A stretch of 7,198 nt of DNA from an uncultured Collinsella sp. (GCA_902474645.1 CABRWN010000110.1:1-7198), one strand, 5' to 3'; shown: positions 1 to 6,363, numbered from the stretch's first letter. A program made the numbers and translations. Notes: generated by a model from the sequence alone, not told the origin.

Positions 1-220
1 AATGGTATATGGATGCGCCATCGACGTCTTCAATACAGAAGATATCAGTGCGGAGTGTTTTCAAAACCAAGCCCGGCCCCGGCCTGCGATGACACAGCTG
101 GCGGTTCTTGGGCATCGCTTGCTGGCGGGGTTCCTTGTCTGAGTTGGACTTTGTTGGTCGGGCCTTTGGTCCCACTCGCTGGTTCGCGCTTTGCGCGAAC
201 TCCGCGCTACTGGGGGTTCG
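1..220. other. Left-edge region without a convincing gene
   Basis: This stretch lies downstream of the DtxR-type regulator and reaches the window edge. On the plus strand a frame is open from base 2 to a TGA at 140-142 (46 codons, ATG at 2-4). It could be the tail of a gene entering from the left, but its second half has no recognisable protein character and no ribosome binding site can be judged. The longer plus-strand frames running on into the regulator are shadows. The region contains an 11-base palindrome GTTTTCAAAAC at 57-67, a bulged hairpin at 160-173 and a perfect hairpin at 182-200. It looks like non-coding or repeat-derived DNA; I recognise nothing functional in it. Confidence 0.5.
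182..200. repeat. Perfect 8-bp hairpin downstream of the regulator gene
   Basis: GTTCGCGC (182-189) and GCGCGAAC (193-200) form a perfect inverted repeat around a TTT loop, about 20 nt past the stop codon of the minus-strand regulator gene. No T-run follows on either strand, so it is not a typical intrinsic terminator. It could still stabilise the transcript end or help termination. A second small hairpin at 160-173 (GGGCC/GGTCCC with one bulged base, again a three-base loop) lies just beyond it. Confidence 0.6.
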
Positions 221-610
221 TTAGGATTCCGCCGCTTGGCCCGTCGCCTCGCCCCGGTTCAGCATCGCCCTCAGTTTCTCGAAGCTTTCCTCGCTCAGGC
301 AGTGCTCCATGTGGCAGCCCTCTTGCGACGCGACCTCAGCCGAAACACCCGCATCCTCCAGCAGCCCCACGAAAAAGCAGTGACGCTCCCACATTTGACG
401 AGCGACCTCCAGCCCTCGCTCTGTCAGATGAACGTCGCGCTTGCCCATTTCGACATAGCCGTTGCTTTCCAGCGTCGCCATGGCCTTGGAAACGCTCGCC
501 TTAGTTACGCCGAGGTACTCCGCAACGTCAATCGAGCGCACGATGCCCTGGCGTTCCGACAGAACGTAGATCGATTCGAGATAGTCTTCTCCGGATTCAC
601 GTAGGGCCAT
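221..610 (-). CDS. DtxR/MntR-family metal-dependent transcriptional repressor
   Basis: This 129-residue protein is a probable Fe(II)- or Mn(II)-dependent repressor. In this family the metal-loaded dimer binds palindromic operators of metal-uptake genes. An N-terminal winged helix-turn-helix covers about residues 5-65, with the recognition region around DVAEYLGVTKASVSKAM (28-44). A helical dimerisation and metal domain follows (67-117). Candidate metal ligands are D9, E12, H77, C99, E102 and H103. D9 fits MntR, while C99 followed by E102-H103 resembles the C-x-x-E-H primary site of DtxR/IdeR. The C-terminal SH3-like domain of DtxR is absent, so the length is MntR-like. I chose the ATG at 610: it begins the family homology and has AAAGG 6 nt upstream. 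The open frame continues to 763, but that part lies in the operator and terminator region. The metal specificity is uncertain. The gene appears monocistronic and probably autoregulated. Confidence 0.9.
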   Translation of the reverse strand: MALRESGEDYLESIYVLSERQGIVRSIDVAEYLGVTKASVSKAMATLESNGYVEMGKRDVHLTERGLEVARQMWERHCFFVGLLEDAGVSAEVASQEGCHMEHCLSEESFEKLRAMLNRGEATGQAAES

Positions 611-616
611 GGGCCG

Positions 617-621
617 CCTTT
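617..621 (-). promoter_or_regulatory. Ribosome binding site of the DtxR-type regulator
   Basis: AAAGG on the minus strand sits 6 nt before the ATG at 610. It supports this start over the longer open frame that begins at 763. Confidence 0.6.
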
Positions 622-634
622 CGCGATGATTGCT

Positions 635-716
635 AGTTAGCCTTTGGAAACTTTCTACGGCTAACTTTACCGCAAAAGTTGCCCATGTCTTACTACTTTG
701 TCTAAAAGTTAGCCGT
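635..716. promoter_or_regulatory. Cluster of GTTAGCC half-sites, likely DtxR-type operator
   Basis: Three good copies of one motif lie just upstream of the regulator: AGTTAGCC at 635-642, the complement ACGGCTAACTTT at 657-668, and AAAGTTAGCCGT at 705-716. The last two form a perfect 12-bp inverted repeat. The first two form an 8-bp inverted repeat (635-642 with 659-666). A degenerate fourth copy, AAAAGTTGCCC, starts at 674. The core GTTAGCC equals the centre of the known DtxR operator (TTAGGTTAGCCTAACCTAA), although no complete 19-bp palindrome is present. I infer that the downstream regulator binds here and represses its own gene. No -35/-10 pair could be chosen with confidence within the cluster. 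Confidence 0.6.
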
Positions 717-737
717 GTTTCACAAAACGTGCGGGAC

Positions 738-774
738 GAAAACAAAATGGGGACGCCCCGCAAGGAGTGTCCCC
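738..774 (-). terminator. Intrinsic terminator after the HAD phosphatase gene
   Basis: On the minus strand, GGGGAC (774-769) pairs with GTCCCC (754-749). Beyond an A/C mismatch, CTCC (767-764) pairs with GGGG (759-756) around a four-base loop. The T-rich run ATTTTGTTTT (748-739) follows directly. It lies about 24 nt past the HAD stop codon, ends the ABC-F/HAD transcript, and insulates the regulator gene from it. Confidence 0.85.
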
Positions 775-797
775 AGGCGCCGGGTGCCGCCCCGCAG

Positions 798-1568
798 TTA
801 CATCAATCCAAAGTGCTTCGCGGCGTTGTAGATGCCATCGTCGTCCACGGCGGTCGTCACATAGGTCGCTGCAGCTTTCACCGTGTCCTGCGCGTTGCCC
901 ATGGCCACACTTGTGCCCACGGCCGAGAACATCGACAGGTCGTTCTCGCCGTCACCAAAGGCGATCGCCTCGCTCGCGTCGATGCCCAGGCGCTCCAGCG
1001 TCGCCGCCACGCCCAGGTCCTTGCCGCCGTTGGCCGGAATAATGTCGCAGAACAGATCGCACCAGCGCGTAGTGAGCGAATGCGACACGGCGTCGGTCAC
1101 GATATGCTCGTCGGCCGGGTCCACAAAGGCGCAAAACTGGTAGACCGGCGCATCAAAGGCATGCTCAAACGGCTCCTCGTGGTAGACGATTCCCGCGTTG
1201 CTACCGGCCGTCACCACGCGCTCGGACAGGAGGTTCACAAACGAGTTCTCGCCCTGCATGCACAGCGAGTCGTAGCACCCCTCGGCCACCTGATCCACAA
1301 TCACCGCAACGTCGTCCGGATCAATCGGACAGCTGCGGTAGACGCCCTCGGCATCAAAGCAGTGCTGGCCCGAGAGCGTAATGTACGCATCCCAGCCCAA
1401 GTCGAACAGCCAATCCGGCATCTGGTAGGTCGGGCGACCCGTGGCGATCACACACGCAATCCCCTGCTCGTGAAAGCTGTCGAGCACCTGCTGCGCCGAC
1501 GCCGGAATCCGGTGGGTCTTAAAGCTCAGTAGCGTGCCGTCGATATCGAAAAACGCGGCTTTGATCAT
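798..1568 (-). CDS. Cof-type HAD-IIB family hydrolase (sugar or nucleotide phosphatase)
   Basis: This 256-residue protein is a haloacid-dehalogenase superfamily phosphatase of the Cof/IIB class, cytosolic and Mg-dependent. These enzymes usually dephosphorylate small sugar phosphates, flavin mononucleotide or similar compounds; the substrate here cannot be read from sequence. Motif I is FFDIDGT with nucleophile D8 and acid/base D10. Motif II is ATGRP with T43. The motif III lysine is K183 (NGGKDLG). Motif IV is GDGEND with D206 and D210. The central region (about 80-180) is the C2-type cap. Position 65-67 reads SGQ where many Cof proteins have NGA. Length is normal for the family. The ATG is 6 nt past the ABC-F stop codon, and its GAGGAG ribosome binding site (1578-1583) lies inside the end of that gene, so the two are co-transcribed and probably translationally linked. 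Confidence 0.93.
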   Translation of the reverse strand: MIKAAFFDIDGTLLSFKTHRIPASAQQVLDSFHEQGIACVIATGRPTYQMPDWLFDLGWDAYITLSGQHCFDAEGVYRSCPIDPDDVAVIVDQVAEGCYDSLCMQGENSFVNLLSERVVTAGSNAGIVYHEEPFEHAFDAPVYQFCAFVDPADEHIVTDAVSHSLTTRWCDLFCDIIPANGGKDLGVAATLERLGIDASEAIAFGDGENDLSMFSAVGTSVAMGNAQDTVKAAATYVTTAVDDDGIYNAAKHFGLM

Positions 1569-1574
1569 CCTCGC

Positions 1575-3434
1575 CTACTCCTCGCCCTCGAGCTTCTCGC
1601 TCGCCTCGAGCCACGCCATCTCCAACTCGTCCATAGCGGCGTGGGCCTCGTCGATCTTTGCCTGCTGCTCGCCCAGCGCCGTGTAGTTGGTGGGGTCGAC
1701 CTGGGCCATCGCGGCCTCGGCCTCCTCAACGCGAGCGCGCTGCGTCTCCATCTTGCGCTCAAGCGAGCTCACCTCGCGGCGGAGCTTCTGTCGCTCGGCA
1801 TTGGAAAGGCCATTGGGCTGGCCGCTCGACTTGGGCTTTTCGGCCGCAGCCGCCGCGGCACCGGTGTCAAACGTGCCGGTCTTGGCGCTCGGCGCACCCA
1901 CGGGCTCGCCCTCGGCGGTGGCGTTGCACAGGCGCAGGTACTGGTCCACGCCACCGGGCATATGCGTCAGGTGGCCGTCGAGCAGCGCCCACTGCTGGTC
2001 GGTCACGCGCTCCATCAAAAAGCGGTCGTGCGTCACCAGAATCAACGTGCCGGGCCAGCCGTCGAGCAGGTCCTCGACAATCGCGAGCATGTCGGTATCC
2101 AGGTCGTTGCCGGGCTCGTCCAGGATGAGCACGTTGGGTTCGTCCAGAATTGTCAGCAGCAGCGACAGGCGACGGCGCTGGCCGCCCGAAAGATCGCCGA
2201 TGCGGCTCCAGAGCTGCTGCGTCGTAAAGCCCAGACGCTCGCAGAGTTTCTCGGGCGAAGTCTCCTTACCGTCGATGACGTAGTACTTCTTATAGCTGCT
2301 CAGCACCTCGCGGATCGTGTCGCCCATAAAGGGCTCAAGCTCCTCGAGCTGCTGCGACAGCACGCCAAAACGCACCGTCTGGCCAATCTTCACGCGGCCG
2401 CGCGTGGGCGCAATTTTACCTTGAATCACATCGAGCAGCGTCGACTTGCCAGCGCCATTCTCACCCAAAAGACCATAGCGGTCGCCCGCACCAATGAGCC
2501 AGGTCACATCGGAGAGCACCTGCTTGGGCGCGCCGCCGGCATCCGCATAGCCGGCGTCCACGTCGACCACGTCGATAACCTGCTTGCCTAGGCGGCTCAC
2601 GGCGAGGCGCTTGAGCTCCAGCTCGTCACGCACGGGTGGCACGTCGGCGATCAGCTCGCGAGCGGCATCAACGCGAAACTTGGGCTTGGTGGAACGCGCC
2701 TGGGCGCCACGGCTCAGCCACGCGAGCTCCTTGCGCGCCATGTTGCGACGGCGCTCCTCGGTAACCGCGGCCATGCGGTCGCGCTCCACGCGCTGAAGGA
2801 TATATGCGGAGTAGCCGCCCTCGAAGGGATCGACCTGGCCGTCGTGGACCTCCCACATACTGGTGCAGACCTCGTCCAAAAACCAGCGGTCGTGCGTGAC
2901 CACGAGCATCGCGCCCTGGCCGCGCTGCCAGCGGGCCTTTAAGTGACGCGCGAGCCAGTTGATGGTGCGCATGTCCAGGTGGTTGGTGGGCTCGTCGAGC
3001 ATGAGCACGTCGTAGTCGCCGATCAGCAGGCGCGCGAGGTCCACGCGACGGCGCTGGCCGCCCGAAAGCTCGCCCACCGTGCCCTCCCAGGGCACATCGC
3101 TAATAAGGCCGGCCAGAATCTGGCGCGTACGCGGGCTCGAGGCCCACTCGTATTCGGGTGTGTCACCGACGACGGCATGATGCACGGTGTCGGTATCGAC
3201 CAGGTTATCCTTTTGGCCGAGCAATCCAATCGTCGTGTCGCGGCGGTGCGTCACGCGGCCGTCGTCGGGCTCCAACGTGCCGGCGAGCACGCTCAGCAGC
3301 GTCGACTTACCGTCGCCGTTTTTACCGACAATACCAATACGGTCGCCCTCGCCCACGCCGAGCGTAACGCTATCGAAAATATGCTTGGTGGGAAACTCTA
3401 GGCTGACGGAATCGCATCCCAAAAGAATCGCCAT
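1575..3434 (-). CDS. ABC-F family ATPase, Uup-like (two ATPase domains, no membrane part)
   Basis: This 619-residue soluble protein carries two ABC ATPase domains. ABC-F proteins act on the ribosome or, for Uup, also in replication and recombination intermediates; they are not transporters. Domain 1 has Walker A GKNGDGKST (37-45), signature LSGGQ (123-127), Walker B LMLDEP with E148, then TNHLD and H181. A charged linker (about 205-265) corresponds to the ABC-F interdomain arm. Domain 2 has Walker A GENGAGKST (324-332), LSGGQ (415-419), Walker B LILDEP with E440, then GNDLD and H469. An Ala-rich stretch (526-531) leads to a C-terminal coiled coil (about 543-616), a Uup-like trait. The start at 3434 is supported by GAAGGAG 8 nt upstream; an upstream in-frame ATG at 3494 adds 20 unrelated residues and is less likely. 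Assignment to Uup rather than another subgroup, or to antibiotic resistance, is tentative. Confidence 0.93.
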   Translation of the reverse strand: MAILLGCDSVSLEFPTKHIFDSVTLGVGEGDRIGIVGKNGDGKSTLLSVLAGTLEPDDGRVTHRRDTTIGLLGQKDNLVDTDTVHHAVVGDTPEYEWASSPRTRQILAGLISDVPWEGTVGELSGGQRRRVDLARLLIGDYDVLMLDEPTNHLDMRTINWLARHLKARWQRGQGAMLVVTHDRWFLDEVCTSMWEVHDGQVDPFEGGYSAYILQRVERDRMAAVTEERRRNMARKELAWLSRGAQARSTKPKFRVDAARELIADVPPVRDELELKRLAVSRLGKQVIDVVDVDAGYADAGGAPKQVLSDVTWLIGAGDRYGLLGENGAGKSTLLDVIQGKIAPTRGRVKIGQTVRFGVLSQQLEELEPFMGDTIREVLSSYKKYYVIDGKETSPEKLCERLGFTTQQLWSRIGDLSGGQRRRLSLLLTILDEPNVLILDEPGNDLDTDMLAIVEDLLDGWPGTLILVTHDRFLMERVTDQQWALLDGHLTHMPGGVDQYLRLCNATAEGEPVGAPSAKTGTFDTGAAAAAAEKPKSSGQPNGLSNAERQKLRREVSSLERKMETQRARVEEAEAAMAQVDPTNYTALGEQQAKIDEAHAAMDELEMAWLEASEKLEGEE

Positions 3435-3442
3435 ATGCCCTG

Positions 3443-3449
3443 CTCCTTC
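3443..3449 (-). promoter_or_regulatory. Strong ribosome binding site of the ABC-F gene
   Basis: GAAGGAG on the minus strand lies 8 nt before the ATG at 3434. It decides this start over the in-frame ATG 60 nt further upstream. Confidence 0.75.
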
Positions 3450-3469
3450 GTAGAAATTCAACGTTGTCC

Positions 3470-3475
3470 ATGATA
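3470..3475 (-). promoter_or_regulatory. Possible -10 box for the ABC-F/HAD unit
   Basis: TATCAT on the minus strand lies 35 nt before the ABC-F start codon and downstream of the pst terminator, where a promoter is expected. No good -35 hexamer stands at the right distance, so this is weak. Confidence 0.25.
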
Positions 3476-3495
3476 GCAGCGAGCCCCACCCCAAA

Positions 3496-3530
3496 ACCTA
3501 CCAAATAGGGACAGGTTTATTTTGGCAGGT
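3496..3530. repeat. Imperfect inverted repeat around GGGACAGGTTTAT, REP-like
   Basis: ACCTACCAAA (3496-3505) and TTTGGCAGGT (3521-3530) are complementary at 9 of 10 positions and flank TAGGGACAGGTTTAT. Sequences of the GGGACAGGTTxATTTT kind recur as dispersed intergenic elements in many bacterial genomes as far as I recall, so this may be a REP-like copy. There is only one copy in this window. It has no T-run typical of a terminator. Confidence 0.45.
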
Positions 3531-3549
3531 CGACGGCCGCACACGACAC

Positions 3550-3589
3550 AAAAAGGCGGGCCATCTCCCACAAGAGATGACCCGCTTTT
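3550..3589 (-). terminator. Intrinsic terminator of the pst operon
   Basis: The stem GCGGGTCATCTC (3585-3574, minus strand) pairs with GAGATGGCCCGC (3567-3556) over 12 positions with a six-base loop, followed by CTTTTT (3555-3550). Position 3561/3580 is a G-U wobble on the minus strand but a C-A mismatch on the plus strand. The signal is therefore stronger for pst transcription, although the TTTT at 3586-3589 could give some plus-strand activity. Confidence 0.9.
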
Positions 3590-3598
3590 CCAATCAGT

Positions 3599-3624
3599 CC
3601 CGCGGCAACCGTGGCCGCCGCGGG
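3599..3624. repeat. GC-rich hairpin between pstB and its terminator
   Basis: CCCGCGGC (3599-3606) and GCCGCGGG (3617-3624) are perfectly complementary around a 10-base loop. The hairpin begins 18 nt after the pstB stop codon and precedes the terminator by about 10 nt. It has no T-run of its own. A role in protecting the 3' end of the mRNA is possible but only inferred. Confidence 0.6.
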
Positions 3625-3642
3625 CCTCAAGCATGTCCCGGA

Positions 3643-4515
3643 CTAGGAGAACATGCCGGTGAGGTAATCATTCAGCCGCTTATCCTTGGGCCGTTGGAAA
3701 ATCTCGTCAGTCTCGTCGTACTCGACCATATCGCCCATGTAGAAGAACGCCGTGCGGTTGGACACGCGCGACGCCTGCTCCATGTTGTGCGTCACGATGA
3801 CGATGGCGCGGTCGGCAACGATCGACGACATAAGGTCCTCGATCGCCAACGTCGAGATGGGGTCGAGCGCCGAGCAGGGCTCGTCAAACAGGATCACGTC
3901 GGGGTTGAGCGCCAGCGTGCGCGCAATGCACAGACGCTGCTGCTGGCCGCCCGAAAGCGCGTAGGCGCTCTTGTCGAGCTTGTCCTTGACCTCGTCCCAA
4001 AGCGCCGCGCCGCGCAGGCTTTCCTCGACCATGCGGTCGAGCTCGTCGCGGTCGGTGATGCCGTGGCGCTTAGGCGCAAACGTGATGTTGTCGCGAATGG
4101 ACTTGCGGAACGGGTTGGGCTGCTGGAACACCATGCCAATGGACCGACGCAGCTCGTAGGTGTTCTCGGTCTTGGTGTTCACGTTGCGCCCGCGGTAGTT
4201 GATCTCGCCCTCCACGCGGCAGCCGCGAATCTCGCGATTCATCAGGTTGAGACTGCGCAAGAAGGTCGACTTGCCGCAACCCGAAGGCCCGATGAGCGCC
4301 GTGATCTCGCCCTTGTGAAAGTCGAGCGACGTGTCGTGCAGCGCATGGTGGTCGCCATAGTACACGTTGATGTCCTTGGTGGAGAGCACGACCTCGTCGC
4401 TCACGGCCTTGCCGCTCACGCGCACGCGCTTCTCGCTCTCCCCCACGCTCGACAGGAAGTCCTGGGTGTCGGACGATGCCGCTTCGGTTGCGGGCGTTAC
4501 ATTCATCTCGCTCAT
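3643..4515 (-). CDS. pstB: Phosphate ABC transporter ATP-binding protein PstB
   Basis: PstB is the cytosolic ATPase that powers phosphate import through PstC-PstA. The 290-residue protein has Walker A GPSGCGKST (76-84), Q-loop FQQPNPF (130-136), signature LSGGQQQR (187-194), Walker B VILFDEP with D211 and E212, the D-loop SALD, and the switch histidine H243 in VTHNM. QQPNPF and DEPCSALDP are characteristic of PstB. The protein ends in YLTGMFS, close to the usual YxTGxFG tail. It is longer than typical PstB (about 250-260 residues) because of a polar, Ser/Glu-rich N-terminal leader of about 40 residues. I keep the ATG at 4515 because it overlaps the pstA stop in an ATGA arrangement, with AAGGAAG 11 nt upstream. 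A later start at the GTG codon of V38 is possible. It is the last gene of the operon and is followed by a terminator. Confidence 0.97.
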   Translation of the reverse strand: MSEMNVTPATEAASSDTQDFLSSVGESEKRVRVSGKAVSDEVVLSTKDINVYYGDHHALHDTSLDFHKGEITALIGPSGCGKSTFLRSLNLMNREIRGCRVEGEINYRGRNVNTKTENTYELRRSIGMVFQQPNPFRKSIRDNITFAPKRHGITDRDELDRMVEESLRGAALWDEVKDKLDKSAYALSGGQQQRLCIARTLALNPDVILFDEPCSALDPISTLAIEDLMSSIVADRAIVIVTHNMEQASRVSNRTAFFYMGDMVEYDETDEIFQRPKDKRLNDYLTGMFS

Positions 4516-5438
4516 TCGGCCGTCATCTTCCTTGCCAGTTGCTTGCCCACAATGCGGGCGATTACGTTAAACAGCAGCACGCAAATCATCAGCAGTGCAG
4601 CGGTGCCCCAGACGATCTGCTGAGCCTCGGGGCTGCCCTCGCCATAGATCTTGTAGATATGCACGGCGAGCGACTCGCCGGGGCGGAACACGTTCCAGGC
4701 GCAGGTAGGGCTCGACAGGTTAAAGCTCAAGAAGTTCAGACGAACCGGCGAGCTCATGCCCGAGGTAAAGAGCAGCGCCGCCGCCTCGCCAAACACACGG
4801 CCGGCCGAAAGCACGATGCCGGTCACGATAGCGGGCATGGCCTCGGGGATCAGGATGTGCAGCGTGGCCTCCCAGCGGGTGAGGCCCATGGCCAGGCACG
4901 CATCGCGCTGGGCCTGCGGCACGTCCTCGAGCGCCTGTTGGATCACGCGCACCAGGATGGGGATATTGAACATGGTGAGCGCGACAGCGCCGGAGATGAT
5001 GGAGTACTTCCAGCCCAGCTGCACCGAGAACACCAGAAAACCGAACATGCCGACGACGATGGAAGGCAGCGAGGACAGCGTCTCGATGGCGGTCGAGGCG
5101 ATGTCGCGGATGGGGCCGTTCGGCGCGTACTCAACCAGGAAGACCGCTCCGCCCAGGCTGATGGGCACCGAGATGACCAGAGTGATCAGCAGCAGGTAGA
5201 ACGAGTCGAACAGCTGATAGAGCACGCCGCCTTGGGTTCCGTTGGCGCGCGCGGGCTCCGTGAGGAAGCCCGGCTGGAACAGCGTCGAGATGCCCTCGAA
5301 CAGGATATAGGCCACCATGGAGATGACGATGAGCATGACGATGGCGACGATCGCCGTCAACACGCCCGTGGCGAAGCGGTCCTGCTTTTGGACACGCCCG
5401 AGCCTCGCCTCGTCGATGTGGATACGCGTACTAGCCAC
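4512..5438 (-). CDS. pstA: Phosphate ABC transporter permease PstA
   Basis: PstA is one of the two membrane subunits of the high-affinity phosphate importer. The 308-residue protein has about six hydrophobic segments, near 23-48, 77-102, 119-138, 145-165, 200-224 and 273-297. After the fourth segment comes the cytoplasmic coupling loop contacting PstB (the EAA region, MGLTRWEATLHILIPEAMP, 184-202). ETLSSLPSIVVG (119-130) is a conserved Pst permease stretch. The start codon is GTG at 5438, inside the end of pstC, giving an 8-nt overlap and likely translational coupling; GAAGG and GGGGGCG upstream serve as ribosome binding site. The stop overlaps the pstB ATG. Assignment to PstA rather than PstC rests on gene order and the closer similarity of its N-terminal half to PstA. 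Confidence 0.95.
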   Translation of the reverse strand: MASTRIHIDEARLGRVQKQDRFATGVLTAIVAIVMLIVISMVAYILFEGISTLFQPGFLTEPARANGTQGGVLYQLFDSFYLLLITLVISVPISLGGAVFLVEYAPNGPIRDIASTAIETLSSLPSIVVGMFGFLVFSVQLGWKYSIISGAVALTMFNIPILVRVIQQALEDVPQAQRDACLAMGLTRWEATLHILIPEAMPAIVTGIVLSAGRVFGEAAALLFTSGMSSPVRLNFLSFNLSSPTCAWNVFRPGESLAVHIYKIYGEGSPEAQQIVWGTAALLMICVLLFNVIARIVGKQLARKMTAE

Positions 5439-6339
5439 GAGCCTTCGCCCCCTTGCGGCCGATAAGGTGGATGATCAGGATGAAGATGAGGCTCATGCCC
5501 ATCAGCAGCAGGCCGAGCGCCCACAGAACGTCGTCCTGGGCCGAGCCCTCGGCATAGACCGCCATAGACGTGGTGAGCGTGGTGGTGATGGTGGACGCCG
5601 GCGACAGCAGCGACGTCGGCATGGCCTCGATACCGCCGATGACCATGCGCACGGCGAGCGTCTCGCCAAAGGCGCGGGTCATGCCAAGGATGACCGCGGT
5701 CATGAGCGACGGCATGGCGGACTTGAGCACCACGTGCCAAATGGTCTGCCAGCGGGTGTAGCCCAGCGCGAGCGAGCCCTGACGGTAGCTGTCGGGCACG
5801 GCGCGCAGGCCATCGACCGAAAGCGTGGTCATGGTCGGCAGGATCATGACAGCCAGCACTATGGCGCCGGGCAAGATGCCCAGGCCCGTGCTCACGTGGA
5901 AAACGCTCTTCATAAGGCCGACGACCACGTGAAAGCCGATCAGGCCAAAGACGACCGAGGGAATGCCGGTCAAAAGCTCAATAAGCGGTTGAAAGACCTT
6001 GGAGCCAAATTTGGGTTGGATCTCGACCGCAAAGATGGCAGAGCCGATGGCGATGGGCAGCGCGATGAGCGTGGAGAGCACCATGACCGCAAACGAGGTG
6101 ACGATCAGGGGCAGGGCGCCGGTATAAGGCAGGCCGTTTTCGGCCGTGTTGGCCAGGTCCCACTTGGTGCCGGTGAAGAACTCGACGACCGAGACGCCGT
6201 CCTTGACAAAAGCCGAGAGGCCCTTTTGGGCGACCATAACGATGAGCGCGGCAACGACAAGCGTCACGAGCGCTACGCACGCGCCCGTGACGCCCAGGCC
6301 CACGTTCTCAAGGTCGCGCTTTGGCAGTTGCTTTGCCAT
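5431..6339 (-). CDS. pstC: Phosphate ABC transporter permease PstC
   Basis: PstC pairs with PstA to form the phosphate channel across the cytoplasmic membrane. The 302-residue protein has about six membrane segments, near 14-37, 77-105, 126-145, 155-175, 209-235 and 270-294. Typical PstC features are the external loop with FFTGTKWDL (54-62), ELLTGIPSVVFGL (121-133), and the coupling loop ALGYTRWQTIWHVVLKSAMP (191-210) that docks on PstB. TRAFGET (221-227) is strongly conserved in the family. The ATG at 6339 is preceded by GGAAAGG with 6 nt spacing and lies 24 nt after the pstS stop. Length is normal and no defects are visible. Confidence 0.96.
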   Translation of the reverse strand: MAKQLPKRDLENVGLGVTGACVALVTLVVAALIVMVAQKGLSAFVKDGVSVVEFFTGTKWDLANTAENGLPYTGALPLIVTSFAVMVLSTLIALPIAIGSAIFAVEIQPKFGSKVFQPLIELLTGIPSVVFGLIGFHVVVGLMKSVFHVSTGLGILPGAIVLAVMILPTMTTLSVDGLRAVPDSYRQGSLALGYTRWQTIWHVVLKSAMPSLMTAVILGMTRAFGETLAVRMVIGGIEAMPTSLLSPASTITTTLTTSMAVYAEGSAQDDVLWALGLLLMGMSLIFILIIHLIGRKGAKARG

Positions 6340-6363
6340 TGCAAACCTTTCCGGGGCGATTAC

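Noticed and set aside
13..604. Plus-strand open frames over the left edge and the regulator
   Set aside because: They are Pro/Arg/Ser-rich without domains, and overlap the minus-strand regulator whose winged-helix and metal residues are clear.
611..763. N-terminal extension of the DtxR-type protein up to 763
   Set aside because: The extra 51 residues are encoded by the operator cluster and part of the upstream terminator and resemble no family. The ATG at 610 has its own ribosome binding site.
630..1532. Plus-strand open frame (300 codons) opposite the HAD gene
   Set aside because: It crosses the operator cluster and the terminator, and opposes a HAD protein with all four motifs.
1641..2591. 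Plus-strand open frame (316 codons) opposite the ABC-F gene
   Set aside because: It is an antisense shadow of a well-supported ABC-F protein with all ATPase motifs on the minus strand.
3577..4623. Long plus-strand open frame (348 codons) opposite pstB
   Set aside because: It is rich in Arg, His, Val and Ala, matches no family, and lies opposite a clear pstB gene. GC-rich genes commonly leave such antisense frames open.
4476..5465. Long plus-strand open frame (329 codons) opposite pstA
   Set aside because: The composition is extreme in His, Asp, Arg and Gln. It mirrors the membrane-protein codons of pstA and has no domain.
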